From assembly GCF_024295805.1 (NCBI RefSeq), contig NZ_JANCLX010000002.1:433666-497665 (forward strand): DNA of 64,000 nt. Reading direction: 5' to 3'. Within the stretch, counting starts at the first letter, position 1. The number at the start of each line of letters is the position of its first letter. Below are positions 1-8,558 of the stretch, one piece after another. The position numbers and the translations under genes are program-made. This stretch comes from Streptomyces cucumeris. Lineage in GTDB: Bacteria; Actinomycetota; Actinomycetes; Streptomycetales; Streptomycetaceae. The notes under the pieces are model-generated. The model ran no database searches. It saw nothing but the letters and a program-made list of their open reading frames with translations, and was not told the DNA's origin.

Positions 1-374
1 GTCCAGTCCGCCGCCCGGCGCCGCGGGGGGCCCGGGGGCGCGGGGGGGGAGGGGGCCCCTCCGTCGTACTGGAGCGCCGGTGAACGGCGGCGGAGATCGT
101 CGCCGAAATTGTCGTTGAGATCTGAACCACAGCGACCGAGTCCCCCAGGGACCGGCCGCGACGTCGTTCTGGACGACAAAAGCGCAGGCCAGGGCGGCGA
201 GAAGGACGAAGGGGGCGAACGGTACCGGCTGTCACACAGCCAAAAATCCCGAAAACAACATATGCAACCCTGGCGCTCGGCCTTTCGTCTGTCTGGGCGA
301 CACCGATCCGGACCGCGACGTCAGGCCTGACCGTCACGGCAGGGGGTAACCGGGAGACGAGGACTGAGGAGCAC
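1..374. other. Intergenic/leader region upstream of LCP gene
   Basis: No convincing coding sequence is seen in these 374 bases. The first 60 are extremely G/C-rich with four long G runs (separate entry). A relatively A-rich patch at about 240-262 is the most promoter-like part. The last bases carry the ribosome binding site (GAGGA) of the LCP gene. In related genomes rho lies upstream, so the left end is probably downstream of rho, but that gene is outside the window. Confidence 0.5.
25..55 (+). repeat. Four-run G tract (G-quadruplex-type motif)
   Basis: Four runs of 6, 5, 8 and 5 guanines at 25-30, 34-38, 42-49 and 51-55 are separated by loops of 3, 3 and 1 bases. This fits the classical intramolecular G-quadruplex pattern on the plus strand. 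Folding is inferred. Confidence 0.5.
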
Positions 375-1493
375 ATGGCTGACGACAGCAGCAGTACGCC
401 GGTGAACCCGGGCCAACCACGAGCGCGCGGAGCCGGAGGCCGCCGCCGTAAACGGCCCAGCACCCGCCGCCGTGCCGTGCACTACACGATATGGACGCTG
501 GCCGCCGTGCTGGTCCTCGGAGGTGCCGGGCTCGGGTACCTCTACTACCGGCTCAACGGCAATCTCACCAGCGTCGACATCAACGCGGCCCTCGGCTCCG
601 ACCGCCCCAAGAACGTGGACAACGGCTCGATGGACATCCTCGTCCTCGGCTCCGACTCCCGGGCCGGGAAGAACGCCAAGTACGGTAAGGACGAGGGCAC
701 TTCCCGCTCCGACACCGCGATGATCGTCCATGTCCACCAGGGCCGCCAGAAGGCCAGCGTGGTCAGCATCCCGCGGGACACCATGGTCAAGCGTCCCTCG
801 TGTGTGAAGGATGGCAAGGAGACCCCGGCGGCGCGGCTGGCCATGTTCAACAGCGCCTATGAGGTCGGCGGCCCGGCCTGTGCGGTCAAGACCGTCGAGT
901 CCCTGACCCACATACGCATGGATCACTACCTCGAAGTCGACTTCTCCGGTTTCAAGCAGCTGATCAACGATCTGGGCGGCGTGGACATCACCACCACCGC
1001 GCCGATCCACGACAAGCAGAGCCATCTGGACCTCGAGCCCGGCCCGCACAACCTCGACGGTGAGCAGTCCCTGGGCCTGGTCCGCACCCGCCACGGGGTG
1101 GGCGACGGCAGTGACCTCGGCCGGATCAAGCTCCAGCAGGCGTTCGTCAAGGCGCTGCTGGACCAGATCAAGCAGGTCGACCTGTTCGGCAACCCGAAGA
1201 AGCTCTACGACCTCGCCGACACCTCCACCAAGGCCCTCACCACCGACTCCGAGCTGGGTTCGGTGAACAAGCTGAAGGGCTTCGCGCAGAGCGTCAAGGG
1301 CATCGGTTCGGGCGATATGAAGATGACCACGCTGCCCGTCATGTACGACCCCGACGACCCCGCCCGGGTGCTGCCCATGGAGCGCAAGTCCGCCCTGATG
1401 TGGCAGGCCCTGCGGGCGGACCGGCCGATCCCGGCGTCCGCCACCAAGGGCTCGGCCGGTGAGGCCACCAGCGCGGGCAAGGTCGTCAAGTAG
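375..1493 (+). CDS. LCP (LytR-CpsA-Psr) family cell-wall glycopolymer ligase
   Basis: A 372-residue LCP protein. A basic, disordered cytoplasmic N-terminus (residues 1-35) precedes one membrane span (about 38-57) and an extracellular LCP domain. Diagnostic motifs are LVLGSDSRAG, the SIPRDTMV block, the NSAYEVGG block and RTRHGVGDGSDLGR near residue 240, which supply the conserved Asp/Arg residues binding the polyprenyl-pyrophosphate substrate. LCP proteins transfer anionic glycopolymers from the lipid carrier to peptidoglycan at the outer membrane face. The ATG has GAGGA just upstream. It appears monocistronic, with a hairpin at 1526-1549 following. Which glycopolymer it handles cannot be told from sequence. 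Confidence 0.92.
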   Translation: MADDSSSTPVNPGQPRARGAGGRRRKRPSTRRRAVHYTIWTLAAVLVLGGAGLGYLYYRLNGNLTSVDINAALGSDRPKNVDNGSMDILVLGSDSRAGKNAKYGKDEGTSRSDTAMIVHVHQGRQKASVVSIPRDTMVKRPSCVKDGKETPAARLAMFNSAYEVGGPACAVKTVESLTHIRMDHYLEVDFSGFKQLINDLGGVDITTTAPIHDKQSHLDLEPGPHNLDGEQSLGLVRTRHGVGDGSDLGRIKLQQAFVKALLDQIKQVDLFGNPKKLYDLADTSTKALTTDSELGSVNKLKGFAQSVKGIGSGDMKMTTLPVMYDPDDPARVLPMERKSALMWQALRADRPIPASATKGSAGEATSAGKVVK

Positions 1494-1525
1494 CACGGGT
1501 CCGCGCCGCCCCGGGCGGCACGGCC

Positions 1526-1549
1526 GGGGCCCGGGAATATCCGGGCCCC
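1526..1549 (+). terminator. Hairpin downstream of LCP gene
   Basis: A perfect 9-bp GC stem (GGGGCCCGG with CCGGGCCCC) around a 6-base loop, 33 bases after the stop. There is no T tract, as is common for Streptomyces terminators. Confidence 0.6.
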
Positions 1550-1661
1550 ACCCCCGGTTTTGGGGGATACGGCCAGTGCTGGCAGACTGGACCGTCGGTC
1601 CCGGTTCACGACAGGCAATCCGCCCGTCGACCCGGCGCCCTCCCGAACCTAGGAGAATCCC

Positions 1662-1886
1662 TTGAAGCGCGACATCCACCCGGAGTACGTCGAGACCCAG
1701 GTCAGCTGCACCTGTGGCGCCTCGTTCACCACCCGTAGCACGATGACCGGCGGCACCGTCCGCGCCGACATCTGCTCCGAGTGCCACCCGTTCTACACGG
1801 GCAAGCAGAAGATCCTCGACACCGGTGGCCGTGTGGCGCGGTTCGAGGCCCGCTTCGGCAAGAACGCCGGGTCCAACAAGAAGTAG
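1662..1886 (+). CDS. rpmE: 50S ribosomal protein L31
   Basis: 74-residue bL31 of the zinc-binding (C+) type: CTC near residue 17 and CSEC near residue 38 provide the four zinc cysteines. It sits on the large subunit and helps bridge to the small subunit. The TTG start is fixed by AGGAG nine bases upstream and by the family N-terminus MKRDIHPEY. Many Streptomyces carry a second, cysteine-free L31 under Zur control elsewhere; this copy is the zinc-containing one. A strong hairpin with a TTTT tail follows, separating it from prfA. Confidence 0.97.
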   Translation: MKRDIHPEYVETQVSCTCGASFTTRSTMTGGTVRADICSECHPFYTGKQKILDTGGRVARFEARFGKNAGSNKK

Positions 1887-1898
1887 CGACCCGTACGG

Positions 1899-1946
1899 CG
1901 CCGGTCTTCGGTCGCCCCAGTCCTGGGGCGACCGGACCGGCGTTTT
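1899..1946 (+). terminator. Rho-independent terminator of rpmE
   Basis: Long near-perfect stem: CGCCGGTC plus CGGTCGCCCCA on the left pairs with TGGGGCGACCG plus ACCGGCG on the right, interrupted by a small bulge, around a short loop. TTTT follows at 1943-1946. Confidence 0.85.
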
Positions 1947-2011
1947 GTCGTCACCGGCCTTCCCGGCTCTTCTTCCGAAAGCCCGTACGCAGACCACCCA
2001 GGGAGCCCCCG

Positions 2012-3082
2012 ATGTTCGAGGCGGTCGAGGAACTCATCGGCGAACACGCCGACCTCGAGACGCGGCTCGCCGACCCCGCGGTCCACTCCGACCAGCGCGA
2101 GGCGATGCGGCTCAACAAGCGCTACGCCGAGCTGACCCCGATCCTCGCCGTCTACCGCGAGTGGAAGCGGGCGGGCGACGACATCGGCACGGCCCAGGAG
2201 CTGGCCCAGGACGATCCGGACTTCGCCGACGAGGTCAAGGAGCTGGAGCTGCGGCGCGAGGAGCTCACCGAGCGGCTGCGGCTGCTGCTGGTGCCCCGTG
2301 ACCCCAGTGACGACAAGGACGTGATCCTGGAGGTCAAGGCGGGCGAGGGCGGCGAGGAGTCCGCCCTGTTCGCGGGTGACCTGCTGCGGATGTATCTGCG
2401 CTACGCCGAGCGCGTGGGCTGGAAGACCGAGATCCTCGAATCCAACGAGTCCGACCTCGGCGGCTACAAGGACGTCCAGGTCGCGGTGAAGACCAAGGGC
2501 TCGGCCGAGGCCGGCCAGGGCGTCTGGGCCCGGCTGAAGTACGAGGGCGGGGTGCACCGCGTGCAGCGGGTGCCCGCCACCGAGTCGCAGGGCCGTATCC
2601 ACACCTCCGCCGCCGGTGTGCTGGTCACCCCGGAAGCCGAGGAGGTCGAGGTCGAGATCGGCCCCAATGATCTGCGGATCGATGTCTACCGCTCCTCCGG
2701 CCCCGGCGGCCAGTCGGTCAACACCACCGACTCCGCGGTGCGCATCACCCACCTGCCCACCGGCATCGTCGTCTCCTGCCAGAACGAGAAGAGCCAGCTC
2801 CAGAACAAGGAGCAGGCCCTGCGCATCCTGCGTTCGCGGCTGCTGGCCGCGGCCCAGGAGGAGGCGGAGAAGGAGGCGTCCGACGCCCGCCGCAGCCAGG
2901 TCCGCACCGTCGACCGCTCCGAGCGCATCCGTACGTACAACTTCCCGGAAAACCGGATCTCGGACCACCGGGTCGGCTTCAAGGCGTACAACTTGGACCA
3001 GGTGCTCGACGGTGAACTCGACCCGGTGATCCAGGCGTGTGTCGACGCCGACGCGGCCGCCAAGCTGGCCGCGGCGCAGTAA
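2012..3082 (+). CDS. prfA: Peptide chain release factor 1
   Basis: 356 residues, normal RF1 length. RF1 recognises UAA/UAG and triggers peptidyl-tRNA hydrolysis. The catalytic GGQ tripeptide is at residues 232-234 within [17 protein letters not shown]. The start is the ATG at 2012 after GGGAG, because the encoded [16 protein letters not shown] is the family N-terminus; the same frame is open further upstream but this is not protein-like. It is followed by prmC, whose product methylates the GGQ glutamine, and then by a tRNA-modification gene, giving a translation-quality cluster. Confidence 0.97.
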   Translation: MFEAVEELIGEHADLETRLADPAVHSDQREAMRLNKRYAELTPILAVYREWKRAGDDIGTAQELAQDDPDFADEVKELELRREELTERLRLLLVPRDPSDDKDVILEVKAGEGGEESALFAGDLLRMYLRYAERVGWKTEILESNESDLGGYKDVQVAVKTKGSAEAGQGVWARLKYEGGVHRVQRVPATESQGRIHTSAAGVLVTPEAEEVEVEIGPNDLRIDVYRSSGPGGQSVNTTDSAVRITHLPTGIVVSCQNEKSQLQNKEQALRILRSRLLAAAQEEAEKEASDARRSQVRTVDRSERIRTYNFPENRISDHRVGFKAYNLDQVLDGELDPVIQACVDADAAAKLAAAQ

Positions 3083-3134
3083 GCACCCACCGGGACGTCC
3101 CCGTGCCCTTGTCCGGATCGGCTGGAGGAATTCA

Positions 3135-3980
3135 GTGAACGTGCTGCTCGCGGAGGTGGCGCAGGCCACCCAGCGGCTGGCCGACGCGGGCGTGCCCTCT
3201 CCGCGCTTCGACGCGGAGGAGCTCGCCGCCTTTGTGCACGGCGTCAAGCGGGGTGAACTGCACGGTGTCGCCGACGCCGACTTCGACGCCCGCTACTGGG
3301 AGGCGGTCGCCCGCCGGGAGGCCCGTGAGCCACTCCAGCACATCACCGGCCGGACCTTCTTCCGCTATCTGGAGCTCCAGGTGGGGCCGGGGGTCTTCGT
3401 CCCCCGCCCGGAGACCGAGTCGGTGGTCGGCTGGGCCATAGACGCGGTCCGGGCCATGGACGTGGTCGAACCGCTCATCGTGGACCTGTGTACCGGCTCC
3501 GGCGCCATCGCGCTGGCCCTGGCCCAGGAGGTGCCGCGGTCCCGGGTGCACGCCGTGGAGCTGGACGAGGGCGCCCTGCGGTGGGCCCGCAAGAACGTCG
3601 AGGGGTCCCGCGTCGTTCTCCAGCACGGAGACGCGTTGACGGCCCTGCCCGAGCTCGACGGGCAGGTGGACCTCGTCATCAGCAATCCGCCGTACATCCC
3701 GCTGACCGAGTGGGAGTACGTCGCGCCGGAAGCCCGCGACCACGACCCCCAGCTCGCGCTGTTCTCCGGTGAGGACGGCCTCGATGTGATCCGCGGCCTG
3801 GAGCGCACGGCCCACCGGCTGCTGCGCCCGGGAGGCGTCGTCGTCATCGAGCACGCAGACACCCAGGGCGGCCAGGTGCCATGGATCTTCACGGAGGAGC
3901 GTGGCTGGGCGGACGCCGCCGACCACCCCGACCTGAACAACCGGCCCCGGTTCGCCACCGCGCGGAAGGCCATGCCGTGA
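3135..3980 (+). CDS. prmC: Peptide chain release factor N5-glutamine methyltransferase
   Basis: 281 residues. PrmC (HemK) transfers a methyl group from S-adenosylmethionine to the glutamine of the GGQ motif of release factors. The SAM-binding Rossmann motif reads DLCTGSGAIALAL, and the substrate-glutamine motif NPPYIP begins at residue 184. GTG at 3135 is chosen because GGAGG lies 6-10 bases upstream and the product then starts at the usual N-terminal helical domain. It lies 52 bases after prfA, its substrate gene, probably in one transcript. Confidence 0.95.
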   Translation: MNVLLAEVAQATQRLADAGVPSPRFDAEELAAFVHGVKRGELHGVADADFDARYWEAVARREAREPLQHITGRTFFRYLELQVGPGVFVPRPETESVVGWAIDAVRAMDVVEPLIVDLCTGSGAIALALAQEVPRSRVHAVELDEGALRWARKNVEGSRVVLQHGDALTALPELDGQVDLVISNPPYIPLTEWEYVAPEARDHDPQLALFSGEDGLDVIRGLERTAHRLLRPGGVVVIEHADTQGGQVPWIFTEERGWADAADHPDLNNRPRFATARKAMP

Positions 3981-4027
3981 CGACGGCACCGCACCCCACC
4001 CTGGCCCGTTACGAGGAGGTCCGTTAG

Positions 4028-4675
4028 ATGGCACGGCGCTACGACTGCGGGGACGCCACGGATCGCAAGACCGGCCTGCGCGAGGCCGCGTCCGCGGTCC
4101 GCCGCGGCGAACTGGTCGTGCTGCCCACCGACACCGTGTACGGGATCGGTGCGGACGCCTTCAGCGCCGAGGCCGTCGGCGACCTGCTGGAGGCCAAGGG
4201 CCGGGGCCGCAATATGCCCACGCCCGTCCTCGTCGGCTCCCCGAACACCCTGCACGGACTGGTCACCGACTTCTCCGAGCAGGCGTGGGAGCTGGTCGAC
4301 GCCTTCTGGCCGGGCGCGCTCACCCTGGTCGCCCGGCACCAGCCGTCGCTCACCTGGGACCTGGGGGAGACCCGGGGCACCGTCGCGATCCGGATGCCGC
4401 TGCACCCGGTCGCCATCGAGCTGCTCACCGACTTCGGCCCGATGGCCGTCTCCAGCGCCAACCTCACCGGACATCCGTCCCCGCAGGACTGCGACGCCGC
4501 CCAGGAGATGCTCGGCGACTCCGTCTCGGTCTACCTCGACGGCGGGCCCACCCCCGCCGCCGTCCCGTCCTCCATCGTCGACGTCACCGGCAAGGTGCCG
4601 GTGCTGCTCCGCGCGGGCGCGCTCACCGCGGAGCAGCTCCGCGAGGTCGTCCCCGACCTCGAGGTGGCCAATTGA
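4028..4675 (+). CDS. L-threonylcarbamoyladenylate synthase (Sua5/YrdC/YwlC family)
   Basis: 215-residue YrdC-domain protein. It makes threonylcarbamoyl-AMP from threonine, bicarbonate and ATP, the first step of the t6A37 modification of ANN-decoding tRNAs. Diagnostic segments are the N-terminal substrate loop VVLPTDTVYGIGADAF, a WPGALTLV block and SSANLTGHPS in the C-terminal half. It corresponds to the short TsaC-type length with little C-terminal Sua5 domain. The gene sits 47 bases after prmC and overlaps the start of the next gene. Confidence 0.93.
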   Translation: MARRYDCGDATDRKTGLREAASAVRRGELVVLPTDTVYGIGADAFSAEAVGDLLEAKGRGRNMPTPVLVGSPNTLHGLVTDFSEQAWELVDAFWPGALTLVARHQPSLTWDLGETRGTVAIRMPLHPVAIELLTDFGPMAVSSANLTGHPSPQDCDAAQEMLGDSVSVYLDGGPTPAAVPSSIVDVTGKVPVLLRAGALTAEQLREVVPDLEVAN

Positions 4676-5334
4676 CAGCCCCTGAGACGGGGCGTGGCAT
4701 AGCGGAACGCCGGGCGAAGCACGCCGAGACCTCCTTCCGCATCCTCCACGTCAGCACCGGCAACGTCTGCCGCTCGCCGATCACCGAGCGGCTGACCCGC
4801 CATGCCCTCACCGACCGCCTCGGCAGCGCCCGCACCAGCGGCCTGATCGTGGAGAGTGCGGGCACCTGGGGGCACGAGGGCGCCCCCATGGAGGCGCACG
4901 CCGCGACCGTCCTGACCGACTTCGGCGCCGACCCGGCCGGCTTCCTCGGCCGCGAGCTGCTCGACGAACACGTCATCCGGGCCGATCTGGTGCTCACCGC
5001 GACCCGTGACCACCGTGCCCAGGTCATCTCGATGGGGCATTCGGCGGGGCTGCGCACCTTCACCCTCAAGGAGTTCACCCGGCTGGTACGGGCCATAGAC
5101 CCGGCCACGCTCCCCGATCCGGAGGGGAGCGGCGGGGTGGTCGAGCGCGCGCGTGCGCTGGTGCAGGCGGCGGCCGCGCTGCGCGGCTGGCTGCTGGCCC
5201 CCAACGAGGATGCGGACGAGGTGCACGATCCGTACGGCGCGCCCATCACCTTCTTCCGTTCCATCGGCGATGAGATCCACCAGGCCCTGGACCCGGTCGT
5301 CACGGCCCTGACGGGGGTCCCCACCGCGGCCTGA
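4672..5334 (+). CDS. Low-molecular-weight protein tyrosine phosphatase-like protein, nucleophile Cys replaced by Ser
   Basis: 220 residues if started at the TTG that overlaps the preceding stop codon; no better start was found. The fold is LMW-PTP: P-loop HVSTGNVCRSP at residues 27-36 and the late general-acid motif DPYGAP. In the family the P-loop reads V-C-x-G-N-x-C-R-S with the first Cys as nucleophile. Here that position is Ser28, while the second Cys (33) and the Arg (34) remain. Phosphatase activity of the standard type is therefore doubtful; it may be a phospho-binding pseudoenzyme. The family assignment is firm but the function is not. Confidence 0.8.
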   Translation: MTAPETGRGIAERRAKHAETSFRILHVSTGNVCRSPITERLTRHALTDRLGSARTSGLIVESAGTWGHEGAPMEAHAATVLTDFGADPAGFLGRELLDEHVIRADLVLTATRDHRAQVISMGHSAGLRTFTLKEFTRLVRAIDPATLPDPEGSGGVVERARALVQAAAALRGWLLAPNEDADEVHDPYGAPITFFRSIGDEIHQALDPVVTALTGVPTAA

Positions 5335-5355
5335 CCGGCCGCCGGGGGCGGCCGG
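5335..5355 (+). terminator. Hairpin directly after phosphatase-like gene
   Basis: A perfect 9-bp GC stem with a 3-base loop (CCGGCCGCC / GGCGGCCGG) begins at the base after the stop codon. It probably ends or stabilises the prfA-to-phosphatase transcript. Confidence 0.55.
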
Positions 5356-5454
5356 GGACCGCGCCCGCGGCCGCCGCACGGCGCGCACGGACGGCCCGCC
5401 CGGCCTACATTTGGGGGTGACGCCCGACCGACCCTCCCGAGGCTGTGAGCAGCG

Positions 5455-6801
5455 ATGGCCGTCACCCCCGCAGGGACCCGGGGCGGCACTGCCGCCGATC
5501 CCGCCGGTGCCCCGGTCCGTACCCCCTGGGGCCCCGACTTCGACGCCCTCGCCCGCCAGGACCCCGAACTCGCCGGGATCATCCTGAGCGAACTGGACCG
5601 GGTCTCCAGTGGCCTCCAGCTCATCGCCGCGGAGAACTTCACCTCACCCGCCGTCCTCGCCGCCCTGGCCTCACCGCTGGCCAACAAGTACGCCGAGGGC
5701 TACCCCGGCGCCCGCCACCACGGCGGCTGTGAACTGGTCGACATCGCCGAGCGGGTGGCCCAGGACCGCGCCAAGGCCCTGTTCGGCGCCGAGCACGCCA
5801 ATGTGCAGCCCCATTCGGGCTCCTCGGCCGTGCTGGCCGCGTACGCCGCGCTGCTGCGCCCCGGCGACACCGTGCTGGCGATGGCGCTGCCGCACGGCGG
5901 CCATCTCACCCACGGGTCGCCCGCGAACTTCTCCGGCCGCTGGTTCGACTTCGTCGGCTACGGCGTCGACCCGGCCACCGGGCTCATCGACTACGACCAG
6001 TTGCGGGGGCTCGCGCGGACCCACCGGCCGAAGGCCATCGTGTGCGGGTCGATCTCCTACCCCCGCCACCCCGACTACGCCGCCTTCCGGGATGTCGCGG
6101 ACGAGGTCGGGGCCTATCTGATCGCCGACGCCGCGCACCCCATCGGGCTGGTCGCGGGCAAGGCGGCGCCCAGTCCGGTGCCGTACGCCGACGTGGTGTG
6201 CGCAACGACACACAAGGTGCTGCGCGGACCGCGCGGGGGGATGCTGCTGTGCGGTGCGGAGCTGGCCGAGCGGGTCGACCGGGCGGTGTTCCCGTTCACC
6301 CAGGGCGGCGCCCAGATGCACACCGTGGCGGCCAAGGCCGTGGCGTTCGGCGAGGCCGCGGCGCCCTCCTTCACCGCCTATGCGCAGCGGGTGGTCGCCA
6401 ATGCCCGGGTGCTGGCGGACGCACTGGTCGCGGAGGGTCTCGCGGTCACCACGGGCGGTACCGACACCCACATGATCACCGCGGACACGGCCCCGCTGGG
6501 CCTGGACGGACGTACCGCGCGCGGCCGCTGTGCCGCCTCCGGGATCGTGCTGGACACCTGTGCGCTGGCCTCCGCGACGGAGCCCGGAGGGTGCGTCAAG
6601 GGGCTGCGGCTGGGTACCGCGGCGGTGACCACCCAGGGCATGGGAGCGCCCGAGATGGAGCGCATAGCGGCGCTGATCGGAACCGCGCTCCGGGACGAGC
6701 GCGTCGTACGGGAGAAGGTGGCGGAACTGGCCGGCAGATTTCCGCCCTATCCGGACGAGGGCCGACTCGTGCAACCATCCGAAGGTGTAGGCCGTCTGTA
6801 A
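5455..6801 (+). CDS. glyA: Serine hydroxymethyltransferase family protein
   Basis: 448-residue PLP enzyme of the SHMT family, interconverting serine and glycine with tetrahydrofolate. The N-terminal block SGLQLIAAENFTSPAVL, the NKYAEGYPGARHHGGCE block and the PLP lysine in TTHKVLRGPRGG (Lys254) are all present. It is somewhat longer than the usual 420 residues because of a roughly 25-residue N-terminal extension. Streptomyces often carry two glyA genes; this copy next to the atp operon may serve a specialised role. The active site is complete, so catalysis is expected. Confidence 0.9.
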   Translation: MAVTPAGTRGGTAADPAGAPVRTPWGPDFDALARQDPELAGIILSELDRVSSGLQLIAAENFTSPAVLAALASPLANKYAEGYPGARHHGGCELVDIAERVAQDRAKALFGAEHANVQPHSGSSAVLAAYAALLRPGDTVLAMALPHGGHLTHGSPANFSGRWFDFVGYGVDPATGLIDYDQLRGLARTHRPKAIVCGSISYPRHPDYAAFRDVADEVGAYLIADAAHPIGLVAGKAAPSPVPYADVVCATTHKVLRGPRGGMLLCGAELAERVDRAVFPFTQGGAQMHTVAAKAVAFGEAAAPSFTAYAQRVVANARVLADALVAEGLAVTTGGTDTHMITADTAPLGLDGRTARGRCAASGIVLDTCALASATEPGGCVKGLRLGTAAVTTQGMGAPEMERIAALIGTALRDERVVREKVAELAGRFPPYPDEGRLVQPSEGVGRL

Positions 6802-6876
6802 GTACGTTCACCGGTTGCGGTCCGACACGCATAGGGTGTGTGGCTGTGATGGCCAGCGATACCTCTGGGGCAGCCT

Positions 6877-8235
6877 GTGCGTGAATACCTGCTGACTCTG
6901 TGCATCACGGCCGCGGTCACGTACCTGCTGACCGGGCCGGTGCGGAAATTCGCCATCGCGGCCGGTGCGATGCCCGAGATCCGCGCCCGTGATGTGCACC
7001 GCGAGCCCACCCCACGGCTGGGTGGCATCGCCATGTTCGGCGGGCTGTGCGCGGGGCTGCTGGTCGCCGCGCACCTCACCAACCTCAAGGACGTCTTCGA
7101 GCTGTCCAACGAGCCGCGGGCGCTGCTGTCCGGCGCCGGGCTGATCTGGCTGCTCGGTGTGCTGGACGACAAGTGGGGCGTGGACGCGCTGATCAAGCTC
7201 GGCGGCCAGATGATCGCCGCGGGTGTGATGGTGCTCCAGGGTCTGACCATCCTGTGGCTGCCGGTGCCCGGTGTGGGACCGGTCTCGCTCACGCCCTGGC
7301 AGGGCACCCTGCTGACGGTGGCGCTGGTCGTCATCACCATCAACGCGGTCAACTTCGTCGACGGGCTGGACGGGTTGGCCTCCGGCATGGTGTGCATCGC
7401 CGCCGCCGCGTTCTTCATGTACGCCTACCGGATCTGGTACGGCTACGGTCTGGAGTCGGCCGCTCCCGCGACGCTGTTCGCGGCCGTGCTGATGGGCATG
7501 TGCCTGGGCTTCCTGCCGCACAACATCCACCCCGCGCGGATCTTCATGGGCGACTCGGGCTCGATGCTGATCGGTCTGGTGCTGGCCGCGGGTGCCATCT
7601 CCATCACCGGTCAGGTGGACCCGGACGCGATGAAGCTGTTCGCCGGGTCCGAGACGGCCGCGGTGCACGCCACCGTGCCCGTCTACATCCCGCTGCTGCT
7701 GCCGCTGACCGTCATCGCGGTGCCCTTCGCCGATCTGGTGCTGGCCATCGTGCGGCGCACCTGGCGGGGCCAGTCGCCGTTCGCCGCCGACCGCGGCCAT
7801 CTGCACCACCGGCTGCTGGAGATCGGACACTCGCACAGCCGGGCCGTGTTGATCATGTACTTCTGGTCCGCGCTGATCGCCTTCGGCGCCGTGGCGTACT
7901 CCGTGAACAGCGTCGGCACCTGGTTCGTGATGGCGATCGTGGCGCTGAGCGGTGTGGGTCTGGTGCTGTTGCTGTTGCCGCGGTTCACCCCGCGGGTGCC
8001 GCGCTGGGCCGAGGGGTTCGTACCGCCGCGCTACCGCCGCGGGAACCGGGAGGCGGCGGAGGCGGCGGCGGACGCCGGTGCCGTCGCGGAGGGCGGGGCC
8101 GAGGACGGCGCCGCGGCCGGGCAGGCGGCCGAGGAGTCGGCGCCGCAGCCGGTGCCGGCCGGGATCAACGGCGCGACCGCGATCGGCGACCGCTCCCGGT
8201 TCACCCACCGCAGGAGGATCGGCACTCCGCAGTGA
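6877..8235 (+). CDS. Polyprenyl-phosphate sugar-1-phosphate transferase (MraY/WecA family)
   Basis: 452-residue polytopic membrane enzyme with about eleven hydrophobic spans. Family motifs are LDDKWGVD (Asp pair), NFVDGLDGLA, FMGDSGSMLIG and the HLHHRLLEIGH histidine block typical of the WecA/Rv1302 branch. Enzymes of this branch link GlcNAc-1-phosphate to a polyprenyl phosphate to begin arabinogalactan or teichoic-type wall polymers. An Ala/Glu-rich cytoplasmic tail of about 70 residues follows the last span. GTG start. It lies immediately before the atp operon, a linkage also seen in mycobacteria. The donor sugar is inferred from family only. Confidence 0.9.
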   Translation: MREYLLTLCITAAVTYLLTGPVRKFAIAAGAMPEIRARDVHREPTPRLGGIAMFGGLCAGLLVAAHLTNLKDVFELSNEPRALLSGAGLIWLLGVLDDKWGVDALIKLGGQMIAAGVMVLQGLTILWLPVPGVGPVSLTPWQGTLLTVALVVITINAVNFVDGLDGLASGMVCIAAAAFFMYAYRIWYGYGLESAAPATLFAAVLMGMCLGFLPHNIHPARIFMGDSGSMLIGLVLAAGAISITGQVDPDAMKLFAGSETAAVHATVPVYIPLLLPLTVIAVPFADLVLAIVRRTWRGQSPFAADRGHLHHRLLEIGHSHSRAVLIMYFWSALIAFGAVAYSVNSVGTWFVMAIVALSGVGLVLLLLPRFTPRVPRWAEGFVPPRYRRGNREAAEAAADAGAVAEGGAEDGAAAGQAAEESAPQPVPAGINGATAIGDRSRFTHRRRIGTPQ

Positions 8236-8558
8236 ACTCCCTGGTGATCTCCCTCGAGATCTCCGTGGCGGTCCCCCTCGTGATCTCTCTCGTGATCTCC
8301 GCGCAGGGGTGCTGATCTCCACAAAAGGGAACGCCGCGGCGTCAGCACGATGTAGAGTCCATAACTCCTGTGTGTGACGGGCAGCACACTTGGCAGGTAA
8401 AGACCTCATCAAATAGTTTGTGATACCGTTCACTAAACCCGGTGCCAGAGCCGAGGGACCGTAGTGCGACGGTTCTTCGTCGCGAGGTTTCCCTCATACC
8501 CGGGGATACGCTCGTCCACGACGAAACGCTGCTTCCGACTCTTGCCGGAGAACCCTTC
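8236..8558 (+). promoter_or_regulatory. atp operon leader/promoter region
   Basis: 323 bases between the sugar transferase and atpI. The left part holds a 12-bp tandem repeat (separate entry). The 8340-8440 part is conspicuously AT-richer than its surroundings and contains TTGGCA at 8390 and AT-rich hexamers at 8411-8426, plausible elements of the operon promoter, though no pair with canonical 17-bp spacing was found. The final bases carry GGAG eight bases before the atpI ATG. Confidence 0.45.
8241..8300 (+). repeat. Five-unit 12-bp tandem repeat
   Basis: Five consecutive 12-base units beginning at 8241, 8253, 8265, 8277 and 8289. Four match the pattern CTCGTGATCTCC with one to two changes; the third is diverged (GTGGCGGTCCCC). 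A further GATCTCC occurs at 8314-8320. The tract lies just after the stop codon of the sugar transferase. Confidence 0.8.

Noticed and set aside
1781..2011. Extended N-terminus of release factor 1
   Set aside because: The extra frame overlaps rpmE and its terminator; family alignment begins at MFEAVEEL.
8241..8300. CRISPR array
   Set aside because: The 12-bp units are directly adjacent with no spacers and no cas genes are nearby.
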